Assembly (NCBI RefSeq): GCF_000376985.1
Contig: NZ_AQYA01000029.1
Coordinates: forward strand, 44,623-108,622
Source: Streptococcus henryi DSM 19005
GTDB lineage: Bacteria > Bacillota > Bacilli > Lactobacillales > Streptococcaceae
Direction of reading: 5' to 3'
Length of the DNA: 64,000 nt
Shown: positions 8,607 to 15,229 of the stretch, piece after piece
Layout of the letters: each line of letters starts with the position of its first letter
Position numbering within the stretch: the first letter of the stretch is position 1
The notes under the pieces: model-generated
Databases searched by the model: none
What the model was told of the DNA's origin: nothing
Seen by the model: the letters and a program-made list of their open reading frames with translations, nothing else
Made by a program: the position numbers and the translations under genes

Positions 8607-8625
8607 ACATGTTAGGAGGTATCGG

Positions 8626-9057
8626 ATGGCAGGAAATGAAAATGATAGCCTTACATCCAGACAAGTCAAATTTATAGATGCCATGCTTACCGAACCAACG
8701 ATAGAGAAGGCTTGCGAAAAAGCAGGGGTATCTAGGGCGACAGGTCATAAGTATCTAAAAGTTGCAGCAGTTAAAAAGACATTAAGGGTAAAGCAAGATG
8801 AGATGATGGATAAAACAACTCAAATGCTTTACTTGGCATCATCCAATGCTGTTTCTGTACTCAATGATATTATGATGGATAGCAAGGTTAATCCGTTTAT
8901 AAGAACCCAAGCAGCAAAGGCTATACTTGAACAATCTTATAAGACCCATGAAATTTTTGGAGTTGTAAGGCAGATTGAAGAATTGAGGTTAGAAATTGAG
9001 GAAGTATCTAAAAGAAATCAAAGAGTTACGAGAGCTCAAGGAATTATTGAGCAATAG
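8626..9057 (+). CDS. terS: Terminase small subunit-like protein
   Basis: This 143-residue protein has the layout of phage small terminases. SLTSRQVKFIDAMLTEPTIEKACEKAGVSRATGHKYLK is the N-terminal DNA-binding helix-turn-helix, and a helical region follows (about 55-105) for ring assembly. A C-terminal tail would contact the large subunit. No large terminase is present, as in PICIs that redirect a helper's packaging motor to satellite DNA. A TAGGAGG ribosome site precedes it. The assignment is from family resemblance; another HTH phage regulator is the alternative. Confidence 0.78.
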   Translation: MAGNENDSLTSRQVKFIDAMLTEPTIEKACEKAGVSRATGHKYLKVAAVKKTLRVKQDEMMDKTTQMLYLASSNAVSVLNDIMMDSKVNPFIRTQAAKAILEQSYKTHEIFGVVRQIEELRLEIEEVSKRNQRVTRAQGIIEQ

Positions 9058-9061
9058 AAGT

Positions 9062-9373
9062 ATGCCAGAGTTTATTATTGTTGAGGGAAACAATGACCTA
9101 GGAGAATTTTTCCGAATTGATGGCGAGCTATTTAGTGATAATGAACTGTTAGAAAATCTTAAAAAATGGCGTGAGTGGCAAGTACCAGTTATTGTTGATG
9201 ATTGGTGCAATCGTATCCTAAACGGGGATGAAACAGAAGTCTTATACTTTCCCACTCATGAGGATAAGATGGACTATATTAGAGTTAATAAAGGCTTAGA
9301 ACCTTTGTATCATACGCCGAACAAGCCCCATACAATAATTTCTAAAAGTGAATGGTTAGAATTGTTAGATTGA
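9062..9373 (+). CDS. Late-block protein, unknown (103 or 125 aa)
   Basis: From the ATG at 9062 the protein is 103 residues: MPEFIIVEGNNDLGEFFRID ... EVLYFPTHEDKMDYIRVN ... KSEWLELLD. The frame stays open upstream to a TTG at 8996, preceded by GAGG, which would add MRKYLKEIKELRELKELLSN and overlap the terminase gene in another frame by 62 bp. I chose the ATG as the conservative start, but the TTG has the better ribosome site. No domain is recognised. The position suggests a packaging or assembly accessory. Confidence 0.6.
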   Translation: MPEFIIVEGNNDLGEFFRIDGELFSDNELLENLKKWREWQVPVIVDDWCNRILNGDETEVLYFPTHEDKMDYIRVNKGLEPLYHTPNKPHTIISKSEWLELLD

Positions 9374-9390
9374 TGATTTAGGAGGTAGAA

Positions 9391-9804
9391 ATGACTAAGA
9401 AGAAAATAGAGCGTATTTCTGTAATACATCGAGAGAAGATTTTATGGCTCAAGTGGTATTTCATGCGAGATAAAGAACATCCTAAGTATAGTGTCCTTGA
9501 GCGAAAAATGTTTGATGCTGCTAAAAATCAAGATATGCTAGCTTATCAAAAATATGCAACTATCAAGCAAATAACAGATATTAGAGTACAGACAAGCCCA
9601 GAGGATGTGCTAGAGACTGTAAAAGAGGTTTATGTATATAATCGTATGAATGTTATTGGAGCTTGTCAGAGGATACTATTTCTTGCTCAATCATCAGCCT
9701 ATACTAAGCTGAATCAGTGGTTTGATACCTATTCTGATTTGTATTTTAGCATTGTGCCTTTACCTAATATGGGGGTATATCATAATAAATTAGAGGAGGT
9801 ATAA
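9391..9804 (+). CDS. Late-block protein, unknown (137 aa)
   Basis: Starts MTKKKIERISVIHREK after GGAGGTAG. Aromatic-rich and helical (ILWLKWYFMRDKEHPKYSVLERKMFDAAKN), with no motif I can name. Size and position are reminiscent of ArpU-type late regulators of Gram-positive phages, but the sequence does not let me claim that. It is followed after one base by the minor capsid gene. Confidence 0.65.
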   Translation: MTKKKIERISVIHREKILWLKWYFMRDKEHPKYSVLERKMFDAAKNQDMLAYQKYATIKQITDIRVQTSPEDVLETVKEVYVYNRMNVIGACQRILFLAQSSAYTKLNQWFDTYSDLYFSIVPLPNMGVYHNKLEEV

Positions 9805-9805
9805 C

Positions 9806-10222
9806 ATGGGAAAAGCTATTAGTATTAAGATAGATTTAGGCGGGATAGAGAAAAAACTTAGTCCACAATCCTTACAAATAGGAAAGATAGCAATGATGAA
9901 CCAAATGATGCTTGATACCAATAAATATATCCCAAAGAAAAGCGGTAATTTGCGAGCATCTGGGCATGTAGTCGGAAATTCTATAGTTTATAACCCACCT
10001 TACGCAAGAGCGCAATATTATGGACCAAAGCGGAAAGGTTTTGTTTCTGAAAAGCAAAGACGATTTTTCTTTGCTAACAGGGAGAAATTACTAGCAGCTA
10101 AAAGAAAGTACACAACGCCCGGAACTGGTACGCATTGGTATGAGAAATCCTTTAAAAATGCCAATAATATTAGAAATTGGAAAAGGGTATTTATAAAAGC
10201 GATTCATATAGATGCTACTTGA
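9806..10222 (+). CDS. Minor capsid / head-tail type protein of phage origin
   Basis: This 138-residue protein contains NKYIPKKSGNLRASGHV, VYNPPYARAQYYG, and a C-terminal PGTGTHWYEKSF. That pattern is characteristic of the phage minor capsid protein 2 / HK97 gp10-like families that sit at the head-tail junction. An AGGAGG site precedes it. It is the only virion-type gene in the element, so it cannot build particles alone. It may modify or poison helper virion assembly, or be a remnant of a prophage late operon. Family membership is fairly secure; its role is inferred. Confidence 0.78.
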   Translation: MGKAISIKIDLGGIEKKLSPQSLQIGKIAMMNQMMLDTNKYIPKKSGNLRASGHVVGNSIVYNPPYARAQYYGPKRKGFVSEKQRRFFFANREKLLAAKRKYTTPGTGTHWYEKSFKNANNIRNWKRVFIKAIHIDAT

Positions 10223-10248
10223 TAAATTTTAATACTGTTTGATATAAT
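10219..10248 (+). promoter_or_regulatory. Promoter of the tRNA-like RNA
   Basis: TTGATA at 10219-10224, an 18-bp spacer and TATAAT at 10243-10248. Transcription would start around 10254-10256, exactly where the structured RNA begins. Confidence 0.7.
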
Positions 10249-10254
10249 GATTTA

Positions 10255-10326
10255 AGCACAAAGGATAGTATAGAAGGAGTACACCTTGATAGAGGTAGCC
10301 ACGGTGCGAATCCGTGTCATTGTGCT
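10255..10326 (+). ncRNA. tRNA-like structured RNA, 72 nt, novel candidate
   Basis: The first seven bases AGCACAA (10255-10261) pair perfectly with the last seven TTGTGCT (10320-10326), like an acceptor stem. CACGG/CCGTG (10300-10316) closes a seven-base TGCGAAT loop very like a T-arm, with T54, C56, R57 and A58 kept. In the middle, ACCT/AGGT encloses a TTGATAG-type loop that would read as a GAT anticodon preceded by T. The D-arm is poor (GTA/TAC around AGAAGGAG), three extra bases lie between T-stem and acceptor, and there is no encoded CCA. It has its own promoter and an immediate terminator. It is not a normal tRNA; I call it a tRNA-like RNA of unknown function. Confidence 0.65.
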
Positions 10327-10357
10327 AGCATCTAGGAAACTAGGTGCTTTTATTATT
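10327..10357 (+). terminator. Terminator of the tRNA-like RNA
   Basis: AGCATCTAG pairs over nine positions (one G-T) with CTAGGTGCT around a GAAA tetraloop, followed by TTTTATTATT. It abuts the acceptor-like 3' strand, defining the RNA's end. Confidence 0.85.
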
Positions 10358-10364
10358 GTGAGAA

Positions 10365-10401
10365 TTGACAAATACCTTAAAATGTGCTACAATGTAACAC
10401 A
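10365..10401 (+). promoter_or_regulatory. Toxin-antitoxin promoter with palindromic operator
   Basis: TTGACA (10365-10370), a 17-bp spacer and TACAAT (10388-10393) form a near-consensus promoter. A dyad TGTG-n-TAC-AAT-GTA-n-CACA (10383-10401) covers the -10 box, where an antitoxin or toxin-antitoxin complex would repress its own operon. Confidence 0.8.
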
Positions 10402-10420
10402 AAGAAACGAGGGAAATAAC

Positions 10421-10642
10421 ATGAGTACAGTAACTATCAGATTAAATCAAGAAGAAGAAACGTTTTTCAAAAGTTATGCTCAATTAACAGGACAAAGTCT
10501 TTCAAGTCTTTTCAAGAAAGCCTTAGAGCGTGATATCGAAGATGAGTATGATTTGAAAATTTATAAACAAGCCTATGCTGAATACAAAGCAGACCCAGAG
10601 ACAATTAGCCATGCTGATTTTAAGAAAGAGCTAGGCTTGTAA
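10421..10642 (+). CDS. RelB-type antitoxin
   Basis: A 73-residue protein beginning MSTVTIRLNQEEETFF. The N-terminal strand (TVTIRL) and following helices form a ribbon-helix-helix DNA-binding domain, and the acidic C-terminal half (DPETISHADFKKELGL) is typical of the part that wraps the toxin in RelB/DUF6290 antitoxins. The start is supported by GAGGG upstream and by the promoter-operator pair just before it. It lies one base before the toxin gene. Neutralises the downstream RelE-like toxin and autoregulates the operon. Confidence 0.85.
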   Translation: MSTVTIRLNQEEETFFKSYAQLTGQSLSSLFKKALERDIEDEYDLKIYKQAYAEYKADPETISHADFKKELGL

Positions 10643-10643
10643 T

Positions 10644-10904
10644 ATGTACAGTATAGAGTATTCTAAAAAGGCTCAAAAGCAGATTAAGAAACTAGATAAG
10701 CAGATACAGCGGTTGTTATTTGCTTGGATTGATAAGCACTTAGAGGGCACAGACAACCCACGCGCCAATGGTAAAGGTTTAACAGGAAACCATGCTAACG
10801 AGTGGCGCTATCGTATTGGCGACTATCGCCTAATTTGTGATATTCAAGATGATAAAATGGTTATTCTAGCTCTTGAGTTTGGGCACAGGAAAGATATTTA
10901 CTGA
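10644..10904 (+). CDS. RelE/ParE-family toxin
   Basis: An 86-residue basic protein with YSIEYSKKAQKQIKKLDKQ at the N-terminus, then GLTGNHANEWRYRIGDYRLICDI and a C-terminal ALEFGHRKDIY. This is the RelE fold pattern, with Arg in WRYRIGDYR and a final His/Arg/Tyr cluster typical of ribosome-dependent mRNA interferases. Paired with the RelB-type antitoxin directly upstream. In a satellite this would stabilise the element or act in phage defence by abortive infection; the second is an inference. Confidence 0.9.
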   Translation: MYSIEYSKKAQKQIKKLDKQIQRLLFAWIDKHLEGTDNPRANGKGLTGNHANEWRYRIGDYRLICDIQDDKMVILALEFGHRKDIY

Positions 10905-10920
10905 TTACTGGAGAAGTAAG

Positions 10921-11217
10921 ATGCTTAAAAATAATGCTATCGGTAGTAACTGGAAAAATATAAGAGCTGGGTTATTCAGCAAAGAATAAATTTTAGAAAG
11001 TGATATGCGCGTGGCTATCATGAGTGAGCTTATCGAGGCTAGAAATGAAAAGGGCATTAGTCAGAAGAAACTAGAGGAGATGATCGGTGTTGGTCAACCA
11101 GTTATTGCTAGGATGGAAACTGGTAAAACTAGCCCACAACTTGATACAGTTTTAAAAGTATTGGCAAGTCTTGGTAAGACCTTAGCAGTTGTACCATTAG
11201 AGCATGAACAAGTATAA
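10921..11217 (+). pseudogene. Xre/HigA-like antitoxin gene interrupted by a stop codon
   Basis: Translation from the ATG at 10921, which has a GGAG ribosome site, gives MLKNNAIGSNWKNIRAGLFSKE and then TAA. The same frame continues ILESDMRVAIMSELIEARNE and runs through a clear XRE helix-turn-helix (GISQKKLEEMIGVGQPVIARME) to 11217. The join reads like one continuous family member of about 98 residues, so the TAA is probably a nonsense mutation of a Glu-type codon. The HTH part could still be made by re-initiation at ATG 11005 or 11020 (about 65-70 residues), but no good ribosome site precedes these. It is the third gene of the toxin-antitoxin operon. Confidence 0.75.
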
Positions 11218-11306
11218 TTTTTTTTATAGAGAAAAAGTAGATATATTTGCTGGAACAACGACAATCTATACAATTTGTTAAATATATCAATAATAAGGAG
11301 ATACAT

Positions 11307-11852
11307 TTGAAAATTAAACAAAAATGGCAACGTAGGTCATTTGCAACGGATTTTATCGTTAAAGGTTTATTTTGGATAATTCTTTTTGTGGTTTTACTTT
11401 TCAGTTTTAACTATGCAATCTCTGGCAGTTTGTATGCGTCTGAATTTTGGGATATGATTGGGGGCGTACTTGCATTTATTGCCTCTTTCATAGCTTTGAT
11501 ATTTTTTGCTAGACGAGCAATAATAGAAGGCTATTATATTAGTGTTCATGATTGTGTAATGGCAACATTTTATACTGATATTGAAAATGACCCCTATTAT
11601 TCAAAAACCTATCATGATATAAATAAAAAATATGCTGACGATGTTAAAACACGTTTAAAAGCTTTAGAGCCACTACAAAAGCATTATTTTTATTGTTGTT
11701 TTAAAGAGTATATAGAGCAAATGAATTGGTTAGAGAAATTTGTGATTTGTCTTTATAGTGCATTCACAGTGGGAAGTTTTTCAACTCATCTGGAGTTATC
11801 AAGGGCTAGGAGAAGAAACTGGTTTGAGGATAAGGACAATGATTTTCTATAA
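11307..11852 (+). CDS. Membrane protein of unknown function, island accessory gene (181 aa)
   Basis: A TTG start at 11307 is chosen because AAGGAG lies six bases upstream; an in-frame TTG at 11247 has none. Two strong transmembrane helices are seen near residues 15-38 (GLFWIILFVVLLFSFNYAI) and 48-70 (IGGVLAFIASFIALIFFARR). A soluble region of about 85 residues follows, then a shorter hydrophobic stretch (FVICLYSAFTVGSF). No family is recognised. It is the last gene before attR, the usual place for satellite cargo such as phage-resistance or superinfection-exclusion genes. That role is only an inference from position. Confidence 0.7.
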   Translation: MKIKQKWQRRSFATDFIVKGLFWIILFVVLLFSFNYAISGSLYASEFWDMIGGVLAFIASFIALIFFARRAIIEGYYISVHDCVMATFYTDIENDPYYSKTYHDINKKYADDVKTRLKALEPLQKHYFYCCFKEYIEQMNWLEKFVICLYSAFTVGSFSTHLELSRARRRNWFEDKDNDFL

Positions 11853-11856
11853 CAGT

Positions 11857-11885
11857 AAAAGGCATCCAGTAAGATGCCTTTTGTC
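11857..11885 (+). terminator. Terminator after the last island gene
   Basis: AAAAGGCAT (11857-11865) pairs with ATGCCTTTT (11874-11882), followed by a T-rich tail. Confidence 0.8.
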
Positions 11886-11915
11886 TTGCCTGCTGAACTC
11901 ATCAATTTAATACCT

Positions 11916-11929
11916 TTTTTACTACCCCT
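11916..11929. repeat. Candidate integrase arm-type site near attR
   Basis: TTTTTACTACCCCT, identical to 1288-1301 and in the same orientation, about 100 bp inside attR. Confidence 0.5.
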
Positions 11930-12030
11930 TTAGTATATTGTACTTGTTTGTACTTTACATTTTAGAATAAAAAAGGTAAAAAGTAGGTTAATAATTTAGT
12001 GTATTTTATTGAATTATTTGATACTGCGAT

Positions 12031-12046
12031 AACCTTAAAAAATAAT
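12031..12046. repeat. attR core, 16-bp direct repeat
   Basis: AACCTTAAAAAATAAT, identical to the end of eno at 1187-1202, in the same orientation. Chromosomal sequence with a terminator resumes just after it. Confidence 0.85.
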
Positions 12047-12076
12047 CTAGTTTTAGGTTAAAGGTTTAGAAAACCA

Positions 12077-12113
12077 AAAACATCTTAGAGATTTTCTCTA
12101 AGATGTTTTTTTT
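12077..12113 (+). terminator. Displaced original eno terminator
   Basis: CATCTTAGAGA (12081-12091) pairs perfectly with TCTCTAAGATG (12095-12105) around a three-base loop, followed by eight T. It lies 31 bp after attR, where a terminator for eno would be if the island were removed. Confidence 0.8.
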
Positions 12114-12186
12114 ACTTATGTGACTTTCTTGTTTAAAAGAATGAAAAAGAGCAGTTTCCTGATAAAGGATAACCACTCATTTTTTC

Positions 12187-13839
12187 TTATTGCATCTTCA
12201 TTGATTGAATTTTTTCTTCAGTTGGAGTCACCCGTAGTGTTTTTTGTCCAGTATAGGTTACAAAGCCTGGTTTTCCACCACTAGGTTTATTGAGTTTTTT
12301 GGCTTCAATCATATCGACTTGAATAAGGTTAGATAATCTCGCTTTAGAATAGTAGGCAGCTAGCTCGGCAGCATCTGTCTTGACTTCATCACTGGGATTG
12401 AGATTGTCTTTGATGATAACATGACTGCCTGGAATATCCTTTGCGTGGAACCACAATTCACCTTTTTTAGCCATTTTAAAGGTCAATTCCTCATTCTGCA
12501 AATTGTTTCGTCCGACCATGATAATGGTTTTACCGTCTGAAGCAAGATACTGTTCAGGTTTTTTCCTCTTGTGGCGTTTATCAGTTGAACGACGTTTCAT
12601 GAAACCAGCTTGAACCAATTCTTCACGGATATCTTCGATTTCATCCAAATTAGCCTGTGAAAGGTTGTAGTCTACACTTTCAAAGTAGTTAATGGTTTGT
12701 TTAGTTTCATCAATTAGTCCGGTCAAATGTTTAACAGCCTCTTTTAGTTTTTGATATTTCTTGAAATAGCGCTGGGCATTCTGGTTAGGTGTTAGGGCCT
12801 TATCGAGTGCGATGGTAATTTTCTCATTGGTATAATAGTTGTCAAGCTCAACGCTATCCTGATTATTTGGCACCATACTAAGAAAGGTGGTCAGTAGCTC
12901 CCCTTTTTGACGGAATTCTTCGGCATTATCCGTGTTAGCTAGCTCTTTCTCCTGTTTACCTAACTTCTTGATATTCTTATCTAATTCATTTTGAACACGG
13001 TGAATGAGGTCACTGGCCTGTTGGGCGATGCGATCACGTTCTGCCTTGTCTTGGTAGAAGTAGTCGAGTAGTTCAGAAAGGCTTGGAAAACTTTGGCCAC
13101 TATCGGTAAATGGCACAGCAGCAAAGCTTTTTTCAGTGAGATTAGGCTTAATCTCTTGGGCGAAGAAGCTACGGAACTCTTTAAGTTTGTCGTTTGACAG
13201 CTGCGCAGCTAATTGGCTGGCAGTATCGCGACCAAGTCCTTGGAAAAGCTTTTGAAGATTTTTAGCTGATAATTCCTCCGTTTGAAGAAGTTCGAAAAGT
13301 TTCTCATCCTTAATGGTGAAAGGATTGACGCTGTCAGTCTGAGGAGGCGCGATGTAAGTTGACCCCGGCAAAATAGTCCGATAACTGTTTTGAGAAAAGC
13401 CGACGTGTTTGATGGATTCAATAATCTTACTCTCAGCTTTATCAATCAAAATGATATTACTGTGTTTACCCATGATTTCCACTACCAAGGTAGCCTGAAT
13501 GTGGTCACCGATTTCATTTTTATTGGAAACAGCAATCTCTAGAATACGGTCATTATCGATTTGTGTAATGGATTCAATAACAGCTCCCTGCAAATACTTT
13601 CTCATAATCATTGTGAAAGTGTTAGGGGTCTTAGGGTTTGGAAGTTCAGCCTTTGTTGTTTGAACACGTCCAAAAACGGGATGAGCGGAAAGAAGAAGTT
13701 TATAATTTTGTCGATTGTTACGAATGGTTAAAACCAATTCACGTTCAAAAGGTTGGTTTACTTTTTGGATACGTCCATAAAGGACCTGTTCTTGTAATTC
13801 CTTAGTTAAATGGTGTAAGAAAAAGCCGTCGAAAGACAT
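12187..13839 (-). CDS. rqcH: NFACT-family protein RqcH (PavA/FbpA, Rqc2 homologue)
   Basis: This 550-residue protein belongs to the Rqc2/FbpA/PavA family. RqcH binds stalled 60S-like (50S) ribosomal subunits and adds C-terminal alanine tails to nascent chains for degradation; in streptococci the protein was first described as a fibronectin-binding adhesion factor. MSFDGFFLHHLTKEL starts the NFACT-N domain, a long coiled-coil middle spans about 260-400, and the C-terminal NFACT-R domain has GELWFHAKDIPGSHVIIKD near 450-470. Length is normal. It stands alone, convergent with the island's end and divergent from the trp-type leader. Confidence 0.93.
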   Translation of the reverse strand: MSFDGFFLHHLTKELQEQVLYGRIQKVNQPFERELVLTIRNNRQNYKLLLSAHPVFGRVQTTKAELPNPKTPNTFTMIMRKYLQGAVIESITQIDNDRILEIAVSNKNEIGDHIQATLVVEIMGKHSNIILIDKAESKIIESIKHVGFSQNSYRTILPGSTYIAPPQTDSVNPFTIKDEKLFELLQTEELSAKNLQKLFQGLGRDTASQLAAQLSNDKLKEFRSFFAQEIKPNLTEKSFAAVPFTDSGQSFPSLSELLDYFYQDKAERDRIAQQASDLIHRVQNELDKNIKKLGKQEKELANTDNAEEFRQKGELLTTFLSMVPNNQDSVELDNYYTNEKITIALDKALTPNQNAQRYFKKYQKLKEAVKHLTGLIDETKQTINYFESVDYNLSQANLDEIEDIREELVQAGFMKRRSTDKRHKRKKPEQYLASDGKTIIMVGRNNLQNEELTFKMAKKGELWFHAKDIPGSHVIIKDNLNPSDEVKTDAAELAAYYSKARLSNLIQVDMIEAKKLNKPSGGKPGFVTYTGQKTLRVTPTEEKIQSMKMQ

Positions 13840-13979
13840 GGTTTCTCCTCTCTAAAATCTATTCTACCTATTATACCATAAGGCGTATGTAAAATATATT
13901 TTTGGAAATTTTTTCAAAACCGCTTGCAATTTTCAGAATTTAGTATATAATTAAAGAAAAAACACAGGAGGATACTAAG

Positions 13980-14027
13980 ATGAACATGACACAGACTCTT
14001 ACTCATTGGCAAAGCTGGCGTAGGTAA
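13980..14027 (+). CDS. Tryptophan leader peptide of the trpXYZ attenuator
   Basis: A 15-residue peptide MNMTQTLTHWQSWRR with an AGGAGG ribosome site and two Trp codons at positions 10 and 13 close to the stop. It precedes a set of alternative hairpins and a tryptophan-type ABC transporter. Ribosome stalling at the Trp codons when charged tRNA-Trp is scarce would favour the antiterminator and switch on the importer. Confidence 0.85.
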   Translation: MNMTQTLTHWQSWRR

Positions 14028-14152
14028 AAGTTGTGTTTATGTGTGTGCATAGATACGGCTTTTGGAGTACTTCTAAAAAGTATCTATGCGCTGAGTCTTA
14101 GTTCAAGATTAAAAAGCGCGTGGTGAGGTTTCTTGCTAGGCGTTTTTTCTTT
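14028..14152 (+). promoter_or_regulatory. Transcription attenuator of the trpXYZ operon
   Basis: GCATAGATAC at about 14047 pairs perfectly with GTATCTATGC at about 14089, forming a long antiterminator-type stem directly after the leader peptide. A second stem (GCGC..GTGAG with CTTGC..GCGT, about 14115-14147) followed by six T and more U-rich sequence is the terminator. The order leader peptide, alternative hairpins, terminator, ABC importer is that of classical ribosome-mediated attenuation. Confidence 0.75.
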
Positions 14153-14211
14153 TTAGTTGTCTCATTAATAATTATATGTGTTGAAGTAATGGAATCAGGA
14201 GAAGGAAAATT

Positions 14212-15213
14212 ATGAAAAATAAAGCACTTATTGGAACATTGGTGGCACTTGGCTTTTTAGTTGCTGGATCATTGGTTTATAATAACATGAATTCCAGCCA
14301 GTCTGTCGCACAAAAAGATGTGGTAAAAGTTGGAATCCTTCAGTTTGTAACCCATGAAGCATTGGATCAAATTGAGCAGGGGATTGAAGATGGTTTAGCT
14401 GATGCTGGTTTTGACGGTGATAATATTGAGTTAACCCTCTTAAACTCAGAAGCTGACCAAAGTAAGATTCAAACCATGAGCAAAAAATTGGTCAATGATG
14501 GAAATGATATCTTGATTGGAATTGCGACACCTGCTGCCCAAGGTTTGGCCTCAGCAACCAGCGACATTCCAGTTGTGATGGGGGCAATTTCAGATCCTGT
14601 TGGAGCAAAACTAGTCAAGAATCTTGAAGAACCTGAAGCCAATGTAACCGGAACATCTAACCAGGTACCTACTGGACAAACAGTTGACTTGATTACTTCA
14701 ATCACTCCAGATGCTAAAACAATCGGTATTCTCTATGCCAGCAGTGAAGATAATTCTGTTTCTCAAGTTGAGTCTTTCACTCAGTATGCGGAAGAAGCAG
14801 GGTTGACAGTTGTTCCTTATGCTGTACCATCTACCAATGAAATTACAACTACTATGGCAGTCATGACAACTAAGGTTGACGCCATCTGGGTTCCACAAGA
14901 TAATACCATCGCTTCAGCATTTACAACTGTCCTTTCAGCAGCTAATCAGGCTAAAATCCCAGTTTACTCAACAGTAGACACAATGGTTAAACAAGGAAGC
15001 CTTGCTGCCATTAACCAAAGTCAATATGACTTGGGTGTTGAAACTGCAAAAATTGCGGTTAAATTGTTGAATGGTAAAGAAGTTAAAGATATCCCAGTTA
15101 GTGTCATTGACACTGGAACACCAACACTCAACTTAAAAGCTGCCAAAGAATTGGGTATTACTATTCCTGACAGTGTGCTTAAAGAAGCTGAAATTGCAGT
15201 TGAAGAAGATTAA
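14212..15213 (+). CDS. trpX: ABC transporter substrate-binding protein, tryptophan type (TrpX)
   Basis: A 333-residue protein of the ABC_sub_bind family (PF04392-like) with two lobes: VKVGILQFVTHEALDQIEQG starts lobe 1, and PDAKTIGILYASSEDNSVSQ starts lobe 2. The N-terminus has one hydrophobic segment (ALIGTLVALGFLVAGSLVY) but no lipobox cysteine, so it is probably held by an uncleaved membrane anchor. First gene of a three-gene operon with a Trp attenuator, so it should capture tryptophan for uptake. The substrate is inferred from the leader peptide and streptococcal family knowledge. Confidence 0.85.
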   Translation: MKNKALIGTLVALGFLVAGSLVYNNMNSSQSVAQKDVVKVGILQFVTHEALDQIEQGIEDGLADAGFDGDNIELTLLNSEADQSKIQTMSKKLVNDGNDILIGIATPAAQGLASATSDIPVVMGAISDPVGAKLVKNLEEPEANVTGTSNQVPTGQTVDLITSITPDAKTIGILYASSEDNSVSQVESFTQYAEEAGLTVVPYAVPSTNEITTTMAVMTTKVDAIWVPQDNTIASAFTTVLSAANQAKIPVYSTVDTMVKQGSLAAINQSQYDLGVETAKIAVKLLNGKEVKDIPVSVIDTGTPTLNLKAAKELGITIPDSVLKEAEIAVEED

Positions 15214-15229
15214 TAGAAAGAGTTAGAAC

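Larger units (their letters stand above)
11886..12186. other. Right island boundary region without genes
   Basis: Holds the arm-type repeat (11916-11929), an AT-rich stretch, attR (12031-12046) and the displaced eno terminator (12077-12113). No coding region is supported here. Confidence 0.7.

Noticed and set aside
10255..10326. A functional tRNA-Ile (GAT loop)
   Set aside because: D-arm is poor, three unpaired bases separate T-stem from acceptor, T-loop has G at position 55, and no CCA is encoded.
10286..10420. Upstream extension of the RelB-type antitoxin through the tRNA-like RNA and terminator
   Set aside because: The extension crosses a strong terminator and the toxin-antitoxin promoter; the ATG at 10421 has its own ribosome site.
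1278..11929. TTTTTACTACCCCT as the att core of the island
   Set aside because: A longer exact repeat (16 bp) spans the eno stop, and the eno-type terminator resumes beyond its right copy, which explains the boundaries better.
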